From: Acidimicrobiia bacterium
GTDB taxonomy: Bacteria > Actinomycetota > Acidimicrobiia > Acidimicrobiales > CATQHL01
Length of the DNA: 37,349 bases
Reading direction: 5' to 3'
Assembly: GCA_009835395.1 (NCBI GenBank)
Contig: VXXM01000083.1
Span: forward strand, 1 to 37,349
The translations under genes were made by a program, and so were the position numbers. Below are positions 1 to 7,961 of the stretch, in pieces. Below the pieces are notes generated by a model that saw only the letters and a program-made list of their open reading frames with translations, did not search any database and had not been told where the DNA came from. Positions within the stretch are counted from its first letter, which is position 1. Each line of letters begins with the position of its first letter.

Positions 1-209
1 CCCCGTAACCCCCGACACCCGTCGGTGCCGGGGCTGCCCCATGCCACCACCCACTGGCCCGGCCCGATGCGTGCGTCGCAGTCCACAACTGTCCAGCCAA
101 GGAGGGGGGACGTCGGGGGGCGGCGCCGGACTGCCTTCCGGGCAGCTGGGGCACCGCGGAGAGTTGGGGGTGGCGGGCTGGTTTGGAGTTGGCCGATCGT
201 CGGGGTTGG
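1..209. other. Non-coding stretch downstream of glpK
   Basis: I see no convincing gene here. Open frames in this GC-rich stretch have low-complexity translations resembling no family I know. A small inverted repeat (CCGAC-ACCC-GTCGG, 12-25) is the only structure noticed; it is nearly 200 bases past the glpK stop and has no T-run, so I do not call it a terminator. Confidence 0.4.
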
Positions 210-1715
210 TTAGCTGCTCGTCGGGGTCCGTTGGCTGCTCGTCCAGCTCCTGCTGCGTTCGACGGCACGCTTCCAGTCGGCGTAGGCGGCATCGACGGTG
301 GCTCTGGAGGCGCTCGGTTCGACCGCCAGGTCGAGTTGCCAGAGTTCCGCGATCTCGGTGGTAGAGGGCCACACGTCTGCGGCGAGGCCGGCGAGGTAGG
401 CGGCGCCGAGGGCTGTGGTCTCCTGGAGCTTTGGGCGGCGGATCGGCACGCCGAGATGGTCGGCCTGGAGTTGCAGCATCGAGTCCATGGCCGAAGCGCC
501 GCCGTCGACGCGCAGGCTCCGCAGCTCCGCGCCGGTGCCTGCGGTCATGGCCTCGATCACGTCGCGGGTCTGGTACACCATCGCCTCGATGGCGGCCCGG
601 GCGATCTCGGGCCGGCCGGTTCCCCGGGTCAGGCCCACGATGGTGCCACGGGCGTGAGGATCCCAGTAGGGACTGCCCAGACCGGCAAAGGCGGGAACCA
701 GGAAGACACCGCCGGTGGAGGAGCACTGCGCGGCCAGCGCCTCCAGTTCTGACGCGTCCTCGATGATGTCAAGCCCGTCGCGCAGCCATTGGACTGTGGC
801 CCCCGTGGCGAAGATTGCACCCTCCAAGGCGTAGGTGGGGTCGGGGTCGGTGGGCCCCTCCAGCAGCCACGCCACCGTGGTGAGAAGGCCTTCCACCGGT
901 TCCGGAGGGGCGGATCCAACGTTCATGAGCACGAACGAGCCCGTTCCGTAGGTGTTCTTGGCATCGCCCGGCCGGAACGCCGCCTGCCCGAACAGCGCCG
1001 CCTGCTGATCGCCGGCGACGCCGCGGATCGGTACGCCGGCGCCGCAGGCGGCACCCGGCGCGGTCACGCCGAAGTCCCCGCTCGACGGGCGCACGTCCGG
1101 GAGAGCGTCCCTCGGAACCCCGAACAGCGCGCAGAGCTCGCTGCTCCACGCCAGCGCGCCGATGTCGAACAGCATCGTCCGGGAGGCGTTCGTGGCGTCG
1201 GTTGCGTGAACGACGCCGCCTGTCAGGTTCCAGATGATCCAGCTGTCGATCGTGCCGACCGCCAGATCGGAGTTCGTCGGCACCGCGCTGTTCTGCAAGA
1301 GCCATTCCAGCTTCGACGCCGAGAAGTAGGGGTCCAGAACCAGGCCGGTGCGCTCCCGGACGAGTGGTAGCAGGCCGTCGTCTGTGAGTTCGGCGCAGCG
1401 CGCCGCGGTGCGGCGGTCCTGCCAGACGATCGCCCGCTCCAGGGGCTCCGACCGGCTCCGGCTCCAGCGGACCACAGTCTCCCGCTGGTTGGTGACCCCG
1501 ATCGCCGCCGGCGGCTCGTCGAGTTGCGCGGTCACGTCGGCCAGGGTCGCCTGGGCCGCGTCCCAGATCTCGGAGGCGTCGTGTTCGACCCAGCCGGGCG
1601 CGGGGAAGTGCTGCGTGAACTCGCGCCGGGACATGGCAAACGGGCGGGCACCCTCGTCGAAGGCGATGGTACGCACGCTGGTGGTGCCGGCGTCGATTGC
1701 GAGGACCGCCGTCAA
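210..1715 (-). CDS. glpK: Glycerol kinase (FGGY family)
   Basis: ATP-dependent phosphorylation of glycerol to sn-glycerol 3-phosphate in the cytoplasm. The 501 residues match the usual length of about 500. The N-terminal FGGY motif AIDAGTTSVR (residues 6-15), YFSASKLEWLL, TIDSWIIWNLTGG, ALEGAIFATGATVQWLRDG and the C-terminal DGGASAMDSMLQLQ are all glycerol-kinase landmarks, and the late motif GLGSPYWDP separates it from xylulose and gluconate kinases. It starts 37 bases after the stop of an ABC permease on the same strand and is probably the last gene of that transporter operon, which is unusual because the usual partners glpF and glpD are absent. The association could mean that the importer brings in a glycerol-containing compound, but it could also be incidental. 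Stop codon is TAA. Confidence 0.93.
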   Translation of the reverse strand: MTAVLAIDAGTTSVRTIAFDEGARPFAMSRREFTQHFPAPGWVEHDASEIWDAAQATLADVTAQLDEPPAAIGVTNQRETVVRWSRSRSEPLERAIVWQDRRTAARCAELTDDGLLPLVRERTGLVLDPYFSASKLEWLLQNSAVPTNSDLAVGTIDSWIIWNLTGGVVHATDATNASRTMLFDIGALAWSSELCALFGVPRDALPDVRPSSGDFGVTAPGAACGAGVPIRGVAGDQQAALFGQAAFRPGDAKNTYGTGSFVLMNVGSAPPEPVEGLLTTVAWLLEGPTDPDPTYALEGAIFATGATVQWLRDGLDIIEDASELEALAAQCSSTGGVFLVPAFAGLGSPYWDPHARGTIVGLTRGTGRPEIARAAIEAMVYQTRDVIEAMTAGTGAELRSLRVDGGASAMDSMLQLQADHLGVPIRRPKLQETTALGAAYLAGLAADVWPSTTEIAELWQLDLAVEPSASRATVDAAYADWKRAVERSRSWTSSQRTPTSS

Positions 1716-1752
1716 GTCTCCGGGCCTCCGGCGGGGAGGGTGGGACCCTCGC

Positions 1753-2661
1753 TCAGATGCCTGCCTCGTCGGCGGAGGCGTGCCAGCGCTGGGTGCTGAT
1801 GCGACCCAGCCAGCTGAAACCCCAGAAGACCACGATCCCCAGCAATGAGGACACGATGAGCGCCGCGATCAACTCCTTGGTGGCGGCCTGGCCGCGGTAC
1901 TTGTCGATCAGCACCCCGATGCCCTTCTCGCCACGGCCGAAGAAGAACTCCCCGACGATGGCCCCGATCACCGAGAGTCCGGCCGCGATGCGCAGTCCGG
2001 TGAAGGTGGCCGGAAGTGAGGCCGGGAATTCCAGCTTCCAGAAGCGGGTGGCGCGGGAGGCCTTGTGCAGGGTCAGCAGTTCGTGCAGGTTGTGCTCTGC
2101 GGACTGCAGCCCGAACAGCGTGTTCGTGATGATCGGGAACAGGGCGATCAGCACCGTGACGATCACCCGGGCCTGGAAGTCGAAGCCGAACAGCCCGCCG
2201 ATGAGCGGCACGAGCGCCAGGATGGGGATCGTCTGCAGGACCACCGCCCACGGGAAGAACGAGCGCTCCACCCACCGCCTGAAGTTCATCGCGACCGCGA
2301 AGAGCATCCCGGCCGCGGCGGCGATGGCCAGACCCGTGAACGACTCCTTGGCGGTGACCCCCAGGCCGTCGAGCAACTCGCCGCGCACATCCGCGTCGGA
2401 GATCGCAGCGGTCCACACCTGATGCAGCGGCGGGAGCAGGAACCGGCGGTCATCCGCCAGCATGACGTACGACAGGAGGTACCAGAGACCCACCATCGCC
2501 AGGCTGAACGCCACCGGCAGCCCGAACCTGGTGGCGAGCCCCCGGACTCGCGTCAAGAGAGTCCCGGCGGGTCGTCCCGACGGTCCGGGCACCGCCGAGT
2601 CGGAGGGGGCGCGGCCCGGCCCCTGAGTCTCCCCAGGGGCCGGGCCGTCGTCCCGCGGCAT
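1753..2661 (-). CDS. NitT/TauT-type ABC transporter permease (first of two)
   Basis: Inner-membrane permease of an importer of the SsuC/TauC/ThiX type (binding-protein-dependent transport domain). The 302-residue protein has a polar N-tail of about 45 residues, then about six hydrophobic segments. The cytoplasmic coupling loop, around ELLTLHKASRATRFWKLEFP, is the place where the ATPase docks. The C-terminal half carries GLRIAAGLSVIGAIVGEFFFG, typical of this family. It is clearly paralogous to the permease at 4456-5349 (both share FPIITNTLFGL and IGAIVGEFFF-type segments), so the pair may form a heterodimeric channel. It lies 31 bases after the binding-protein gene. Its GGAGG Shine-Dalgarno (complement of 2675-2679) lies within a region able to form alternative hairpins. 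Confidence 0.9.
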   Translation of the reverse strand: MPRDDGPAPGETQGPGRAPSDSAVPGPSGRPAGTLLTRVRGLATRFGLPVAFSLAMVGLWYLLSYVMLADDRRFLLPPLHQVWTAAISDADVRGELLDGLGVTAKESFTGLAIAAAAGMLFAVAMNFRRWVERSFFPWAVVLQTIPILALVPLIGGLFGFDFQARVIVTVLIALFPIITNTLFGLQSAEHNLHELLTLHKASRATRFWKLEFPASLPATFTGLRIAAGLSVIGAIVGEFFFGRGEKGIGVLIDKYRGQAATKELIAALIVSSLLGIVVFWGFSWLGRISTQRWHASADEAGI

Positions 2662-2677
2662 GTGTTTGCGGAAACCT

Positions 2678-2692
2678 CCGCGGCGGCCGCGG
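2678..2692. other. Stem-loop between binding-protein stop and permease start
   Basis: CCGCGG-CGG-CCGCGG forms a perfect 6-bp stem ending directly against the stop codon of the binding-protein gene (2693-2695). An overlapping alternative hairpin, GCGGA-AACC-TCCGC (2668-2681), would include the permease Shine-Dalgarno. There is no T-run, so it is more likely an mRNA 3'-end protecting or translation-tuning element than a full terminator. Function is inferred. Confidence 0.45.
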
Positions 2693-4333
2693 CTAGAAGC
2701 CGAGGCTGATGGACGGATCCAGGAACTCGTTGGTGTAGACGTCGTCGGGCGTGACGTTCGGGTCGAAGCTCTCGACGCCCTGCTCGGTGAAGATCGGCGT
2801 CAGGATGTCGATCAGACCCTGGATGCGGTCACCGTTCATGTCGCCGATGAAGCCGTTGCCGCCGTCGGTCACCAATCCGAGGTCGCGCATGGCCACGGTG
2901 GCCGCGGCGTGCCCCGCCTTGGACGAGGTCCAGAAGCTGTCCAACTCCTTGACGATGTCGTCGAGCCTGTCGTTGATCGGCTGCGGGTCGTTGAAGTAGT
3001 CGACCAGATCCTGCTGCATGATCGGCACGATCAGCTCCAGGCACTCCCGGTAGCGCTCGATGTCGCCGGAGCGCACCGACACCGCCGACTGGTAGAGCTC
3101 GACACCGGCATCGTGGATCAGCAGGAAGTCCACCGGCTTCAGCCAGCCGTCGATCTCGTTCTCGTAGCGGTACGGCTCGTTGGTGGCGAAGCCCTGCTGC
3201 ACGAGGCCGTCCTCGGCGATGAACCGGGTCGGCGAGCCGTCGTAGGAGCCGTCGACGTTCGCTGCGTCGAGGACGTCGTTGGCGACCAGGAAGTCCATGT
3301 ACGTGGCGCCCTGGAAGTACAGCACCGTGGCCCCGGAGTTCCCGATGTCCTCGAAGGTCTCGAAGTCGTAGTCGTCCGGATCCCACATGAGGATCTGCGG
3401 ACCCACCTCGAAGCTGGTGAACACGGCGGTGACCGGGGTCTGGCCGTAGCTCCGGATGGCGGCGGCCGTGTCGACGTAGGCCATGAAGATGTCGTCGTCG
3501 GCGTAGAACTGCGCCGTCGGCGGGGAGAAGCCGATGTACGGACCACCGGCGCGGATCTCGACCATGAGACCCGTGTCACCCAACTCGCCGGAGTAGGTGC
3601 CGTTCTCGGCGTCCACGACCCCGTCGGTGCCGATCATCTGGTAGGTGTGCGCGTGTTCGGGCTCGGGGAACCAGTCCGTCTGGATGACGAGCGGGTTGGG
3701 ACACACGTCGGTGAGCTGGACACCTGCCATGGCGGTCTCGGCCTCGGCTTGGGCCTCGGCGCGTGCTGCTTCGGCCTCCGCCGCGGCCTGTGCCGCCTCG
3801 GCGGCGGCGGCTCGGGCGTCGTCGGCCTCGGCCTGGGCGGCGGCTGCTTCGGCCTGGGCGGCTGCAGCTTCCTGCTGCGCGGCCGCTGCCTCCGACAGTG
3901 CTTCGTCGGCGGCAGCCTGGGCGCTCGCCAGGGCGTCCTCGGCTGCGGCCATGGCTTCCTCGTTGCCCTCGGCGGTGGCTTGTGCCAGGTCGGCCCCGGC
4001 CTGTGCCGCCTCGGCGGCGGCCTGTGCCGCATCGGCGGCGGCGCCGGCCGCTGCGGCGTCGGCTGCGGCTGCGGCAGCCTCGGCCCCTGCTGCTGCGGCG
4101 TCGGCTGCGGCCACTGCGGCATCCGAGATGCCGGTGTCGGCGTCCGCCTGGGCTCCTTGCGCGGCTGAGGCTGCGGCGCCGGCCTCGGACATTGCGGCCG
4201 AGGCGTCCGCTTGGGCCGCCTGTGCTGCGGCCATTGCTGCGTCAGCGGCCTCCGAGGCTGAATCGTCGGCCGCGCAGGCGGCCGCAACGACAGCCAATGC
4301 TGCTGCGAGTGCGATCAGGACACGTCTATTCAT
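2693..4333 (-). CDS. ABC transporter substrate-binding lipoprotein with long Ala-rich coiled coil
   Basis: Predicted extracytoplasmic lipoprotein that captures the ligand for the adjacent permeases. The 546 residues start with a lipoprotein signal (MNRRVLIALAAALAVVAAAC, lipidated Cys20). Residues about 25-203 are then almost only Ala, Glu, Asp, Gln and Ser, with AAAEAAQ/AAAQAEA-like repeats predicting a long alpha-helical coiled coil. The binding domain covers about 207-546, beginning near VCPNPLVIQTDWFPEPEH and resembling NMT1/THI5-like (SsuA/ThiY-type) proteins. The ligand cannot be read from sequence. A strong GGAGGAGA Shine-Dalgarno precedes the ATG. The coiled-coil insert is far longer than the normal linker of this family and nearly doubles the distance from membrane to binding domain. 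Gene order is permease, binding protein, permease, glpK, all on the minus strand. Confidence 0.85.
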   Translation of the reverse strand: MNRRVLIALAAALAVVAAACAADDSASEAADAAMAAAQAAQADASAAMSEAGAAASAAQGAQADADTGISDAAVAAADAAAAGAEAAAAAADAAAAGAAADAAQAAAEAAQAGADLAQATAEGNEEAMAAAEDALASAQAAADEALSEAAAAQQEAAAAQAEAAAAQAEADDARAAAAEAAQAAAEAEAARAEAQAEAETAMAGVQLTDVCPNPLVIQTDWFPEPEHAHTYQMIGTDGVVDAENGTYSGELGDTGLMVEIRAGGPYIGFSPPTAQFYADDDIFMAYVDTAAAIRSYGQTPVTAVFTSFEVGPQILMWDPDDYDFETFEDIGNSGATVLYFQGATYMDFLVANDVLDAANVDGSYDGSPTRFIAEDGLVQQGFATNEPYRYENEIDGWLKPVDFLLIHDAGVELYQSAVSVRSGDIERYRECLELIVPIMQQDLVDYFNDPQPINDRLDDIVKELDSFWTSSKAGHAAATVAMRDLGLVTDGGNGFIGDMNGDRIQGLIDILTPIFTEQGVESFDPNVTPDDVYTNEFLDPSISLGF

Positions 4334-4455
4334 CGGATTGTCTCCTCCGTTTCGGGTTCTCGCGAGATCTTCGCTCCGGTGCGGTCAGACCGGGCCACAG
4401 GGTAGTCAACTCCGGTCCGGTTGGTTGTCGGGATTATCCGTTGGCGTCCAGCGGT

Positions 4456-5349
4456 TCAGGCGGAGTACCAGTGGCCTGTGAGGCGCCGGCCGGCCCAGCC
4501 GAAGAACCAGAAGAGGGCGACGCCGAGCAGCGAACTGAAAATGATTCCGGCCACCAGCTTCGATCCCGAGAGCTGGTTCTGGAACAGGAACAGCAACTGC
4601 CCCAGCCCCTCGGTTCCGTAGGTGCCGCCCTTGAAGAAGAACTCGCCCACGATGGCGCCCACCACGGCCAGACCCGCCGAGATGCGGAACCCCGTGAAGA
4701 TGGCGGGCAGGGCATGGGGCAACTGGAGCTTGCGGAACCGCGTCCAGCGACCCACCCGGTGGAGTGTCAGCAGGTCGTGCATGCTGGGCTCCACCGAGCG
4801 CAGCCCGAACAGCGTGTTCGTGATGATCGGGAAGATAGAGATGATGATCGTCACGATCACTTGGCTCTGGAAGTCCCAGCCCCACCACAGGCCGATGAGC
4901 GGGCTGATCGCCACGATGGGCACGGCCTGCAACGCCACGGCATAGGGGAAGACGCTCCGCTCGATCCAGCGGGCCTGGCTCATGACCACGGCGATGGCCA
5001 TGCCCCCGACGATGGCGAGCGCCAGCCCCACCAGCGTGACCTGCGTGGTGCGCCACAGGCCGAGCAGGACCTGCTCCAAGTTGCCCCAGGTCAGAAACCC
5101 CACGTCGACGACTCGGTGCAAGGGGGGCAGGAAGAACTGCTGATCCCGGTCCAGGACGAAGTAAGTGAACAGGTACCACAGGCCGATCACGCCCGCGGCC
5201 ACCACCGTCGGCGGCCCCAGCAGCCGGGTCTGATCGGCCACCCGGATCGTGGCGCCGGAGGAATCGCTCGCCGCCGGGGCGTCCGTCTCCGGGGTCGCCT
5301 CGGCGGCTACCTCCGTCCCAGGGGTTTGCATCGTCGATCCTGCGTTCAT
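4456..5349 (-). CDS. NitT/TauT-type ABC transporter permease (second of two)
   Basis: Inner-membrane permease of the same importer. I chose the ATG at 5349 (AGGACG just upstream); a TTG at 5373 and an ATG at 5334 are also possible. The protein is about 297 residues: a polar N-tail of about 45, then about six membrane spans. Its coupling loop is HDLLTLHRVGRWTRFRKLQLP and its C-terminal segment FRISAGLAVVGAIVGEFFFKG parallels the other permease. It is the first gene of the minus-strand group and is separated by 122 bases from the binding-protein gene. No ATPase gene lies next to it; the nearest ATPase of the matching type is at 28744-29541. The opposite strand starts the FAD-GcvT gene at 5519, so 5350-5518 is a divergent promoter region. 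Confidence 0.9.
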   Translation of the reverse strand: MNAGSTMQTPGTEVAAEATPETDAPAASDSSGATIRVADQTRLLGPPTVVAAGVIGLWYLFTYFVLDRDQQFFLPPLHRVVDVGFLTWGNLEQVLLGLWRTTQVTLVGLALAIVGGMAIAVVMSQARWIERSVFPYAVALQAVPIVAISPLIGLWWGWDFQSQVIVTIIISIFPIITNTLFGLRSVEPSMHDLLTLHRVGRWTRFRKLQLPHALPAIFTGFRISAGLAVVGAIVGEFFFKGGTYGTEGLGQLLFLFQNQLSGSKLVAGIIFSSLLGVALFWFFGWAGRRLTGHWYSA

Positions 5350-5504
5350 CGTCCTGCGCCGGCTCTGGGTCAAGCCCGAAGCCTAGGCGCGGAGATGGCC
5401 GGTGTTGCAGCCGCGGCCACGGGGTGTACGACCCGGCGATCCCGGCCGCCGGGCTCGTGCGCCGGCTGATCCCGTCGCGCCGTTTCGCGCCGCCTGCGAC
5501 CTGT

Positions 5505-5510
5505 CAGAAT
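5505..5510 (+). promoter_or_regulatory. Possible -10 box, leaderless start
   Basis: CAGAAT ends 8 bases before the GTG start at 5519, with no Shine-Dalgarno in between. This spacing fits transcription starting at or just before the start codon, as is common in actinobacteria. I see no clear -35 box. Confidence 0.3.
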
Positions 5511-5518
5511 GACGCCCT

Positions 5519-7957
5519 GTGAGCGCAGGGAACGGACTGCCCGACCGAGCGCAGGTGGTCATCGTCGGCGGTGGCGTGATCGGCTGCAGCACGGCCTATC
5601 ACCTCGCCCGTCGCGGCATCAGCGACGTGGTTCTACTCGAGCAGGGGACCCTCACCTGCGGCACGACCTGGCACGCCGCGGGGTTGGTGACGCAACTCCG
5701 CTCCACCTACAGCCTCACGCAGTTGGCCACGTACTCGGCCCGGCTGTTCGAGCAGCTCGAGGAAGAGACCGGCCAGTCCCCCGGCTACCGCACGCAGGGC
5801 TCGATCACCGTGGCCGACAACGCCGAGCGTTGGGAGGAGGTGCTCCGGGGCGCCTCCATGGGGACCATGGTGGGCGTCGAGACCCGCATCCTGGATCTGG
5901 ACGAGCTGAAGGAGTGCTGGCCGCTCATCCGGACCGACGATCTGGTGGGTGCCCTCCTGGTGGTGCGCGACGGGCAGCTCTCGCCGGTGGATGTGACCAT
6001 GGCCCTGGCGAAGGGGGCGCGCAATCGCGGCGCCACCTTCCGCGAGGGCGTGACGGTGACCGGTCTGGGCACCCGCGACGGCCGGATCACCGGCGTGCAG
6101 ACCGATCGGGGCGACATCGAGACCGAGACGGTCGTGCTCGCCACCGGCATGTGGACCCGGCAGCTGGCGGCCACCATCGGCGTGAACGTGCCGCTGCAGG
6201 CCTGCGAGCACTTCTACGTCGTGACCGAGCCGCTGGAGGGGGTGGACGTCAACACCCCGGTGCTGCGCGACCCCGGCAACTACACGTACTTCAAGGAGGA
6301 GACCGGCAAAATCATGGCCGGCTTCTTCGAGCCCCGCGGCAAGATCTGGCATCTCGAAGGCGTCCCCTCCGGCAGCAGCTTCGTGCAGCTGCCCGAGGAC
6401 TGGGAGCACGTCGGCCCGATCTTCGAGCGGTCGATTCACCGGGTGCCTGCGCTGGGCGAGTGCGGGATCCAACTCTTCTTCAACGGTCCGGAATCCTTCA
6501 CGCCCGACGGCGTGTTCTACATGGGCGAGTCGCCTGAAGTGGATGGCTGCTTCGTGGCGGCCGGCTTCAACTCCATCGGCGTGCAGACCGCCGGCGGCGT
6601 GGGTTGGGTGCTGGCGGACTGGATCGCCGACCGCAACCCGCCTCTGGATCTGACCTCGGTGGACATCAGCCGTGCGCTGCCCTTCCAGGCGGATCCGGCG
6701 TACCTGCGGGACCGCATCGGCGAGAGCCTCGGCCTGCTGTACGCCATGCACTGGCCGCACCGCCAGTACGAGAGCGCCCGCAACCGGCGCCTGTCGCCGG
6801 TGCACGACCACCTCGACGCCGCCGGGGCCGTGTTCGGCGAGACGGCCGGCTGGGAGCGCCCCAACTGGTACGCCTTCGACGGCCAGGAGCGGTCCTATGC
6901 CTACAGCTACGGCAAGCAGAACTGGTGGGCCAACGCCGGCGCCGAGTGCCGCGCCGTGCGGGAACGGGTGGGCCTGTTCGATCAGACATCCTTCGTGAAG
7001 TTCAGCGTCGACGGGCCCGACGCCTGCACTGTGCTCAACAGGCTGAGCGCCGCCGAGGTGGACACCGAGCCCGGGCTCGCCGTGTATACGCAGTGGTGCA
7101 ACGAGCGGGGCGGCATCGAGGCGGATCTGACCGTCACGCGACTCGGCGAGGAGTCCTTCCTGGTGGTCACCGCCGCGGCCAGCCAGACTCGCGACTGGGC
7201 CCGGCTGCGCCGGGGCTGCCGGGGGTTCGACGTTGACATCGAGGACATCACCGAGGACCAGGCCATGCTGGGGCTCATGGGCCCGCGGGCGCGGGACCTG
7301 CTGGGGCCGCTCACCGCCGCCTCGCTGGCGGACGAGGACTTCCCGTTCTCGGCGGCGCAGTTCATCGACGTGGCCGGCCGCGAGCTGCTGGCGATCCGCA
7401 TGAGCTATGTGGGCGAGTTGGGGTGGGAGCTGTACGTCGCCAACGACGACGCCGGGGCCGTCTTCGACGCCCTCATGGCCGCCGGCGAGCCGCACGGCCT
7501 CGCCCTCGCCGGCTACCACGCCATGAACACGCTGCGGCTGGAGTCGGGTTACCGCCACTGGGGCCACGACCTGTCCCCGGCCGACACCCCCCTGGAGGCC
7601 GGCTTGGGTTTCGCCGTGGGGTGGGACAAGCAGGTGGACTTCTGCGGCCGGGCCGCCCTGGAGGCGCAGCGGCCCCAACCCCGCACGAAGCGGCTGGTGC
7701 AGTTCCGCCTCGAGGACCCCGACCTGCTCGTCTACCACGACGAGCCGATCCTGCGTGACGGCGAGGTCGTCGGGTCGACCACCTCGGCGGCCTGGAGCTA
7801 CCTCGAGGACCGCTGCCTGGCGATGGGCTACGTGCATCACGCCGAGGCGGTGACGGCGGACTGGCTGGCGGCGGGCAGCTTCGAGATCGACGTGGGCGGG
7901 CAGCGGGTCCCCGCGACCGCGTCGCTGCGCAGCTTCTACCGCCCGCGCCGGAGGTGA
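5519..7957 (+). CDS. Dimethylglycine/sarcosine dehydrogenase-like FAD-GcvT fusion (1)
   Basis: Predicted cytoplasmic flavoenzyme oxidising an N-methyl amine and passing the C1 unit to THF. At 812 residues it has the normal length for dimethylglycine or sarcosine dehydrogenases. The N-terminal DAO domain has the nucleotide-binding VIVGGGVIG (residues 14-22) and CGTTWHAAGL, whose His52 sits where characterised dimethylglycine and sarcosine dehydrogenases attach FAD covalently. A linker (FAO_M-like) follows, beginning about LDLTSVDISR. The C-terminal GcvT folate-binding region includes LGLMGPRARDLL, SYVGELGWELYV and NTLRLESGYRHWGHDL. Translation starts at GTG. The next gene begins 4 bases after the stop and is a divergent paralogue, so they are likely co-translated. 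Exact substrate (dimethylglycine, sarcosine or another secondary/tertiary amine) cannot be decided. Confidence 0.88.
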   Translation: MSAGNGLPDRAQVVIVGGGVIGCSTAYHLARRGISDVVLLEQGTLTCGTTWHAAGLVTQLRSTYSLTQLATYSARLFEQLEEETGQSPGYRTQGSITVADNAERWEEVLRGASMGTMVGVETRILDLDELKECWPLIRTDDLVGALLVVRDGQLSPVDVTMALAKGARNRGATFREGVTVTGLGTRDGRITGVQTDRGDIETETVVLATGMWTRQLAATIGVNVPLQACEHFYVVTEPLEGVDVNTPVLRDPGNYTYFKEETGKIMAGFFEPRGKIWHLEGVPSGSSFVQLPEDWEHVGPIFERSIHRVPALGECGIQLFFNGPESFTPDGVFYMGESPEVDGCFVAAGFNSIGVQTAGGVGWVLADWIADRNPPLDLTSVDISRALPFQADPAYLRDRIGESLGLLYAMHWPHRQYESARNRRLSPVHDHLDAAGAVFGETAGWERPNWYAFDGQERSYAYSYGKQNWWANAGAECRAVRERVGLFDQTSFVKFSVDGPDACTVLNRLSAAEVDTEPGLAVYTQWCNERGGIEADLTVTRLGEESFLVVTAAASQTRDWARLRRGCRGFDVDIEDITEDQAMLGLMGPRARDLLGPLTAASLADEDFPFSAAQFIDVAGRELLAIRMSYVGELGWELYVANDDAGAVFDALMAAGEPHGLALAGYHAMNTLRLESGYRHWGHDLSPADTPLEAGLGFAVGWDKQVDFCGRAALEAQRPQPRTKRLVQFRLEDPDLLVYHDEPILRDGEVVGSTTSAAWSYLEDRCLAMGYVHHAEAVTADWLAAGSFEIDVGGQRVPATASLRSFYRPRRR

Positions 7958-7961
7958 GGCG

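Noticed and set aside
4334-4455. A riboswitch or small gene in the 122-base gap before the binding-protein gene
   Set aside because: Only a weak 6-bp GACCGG/CCGGTC pairing with a long loop was found, and no known riboswitch core.
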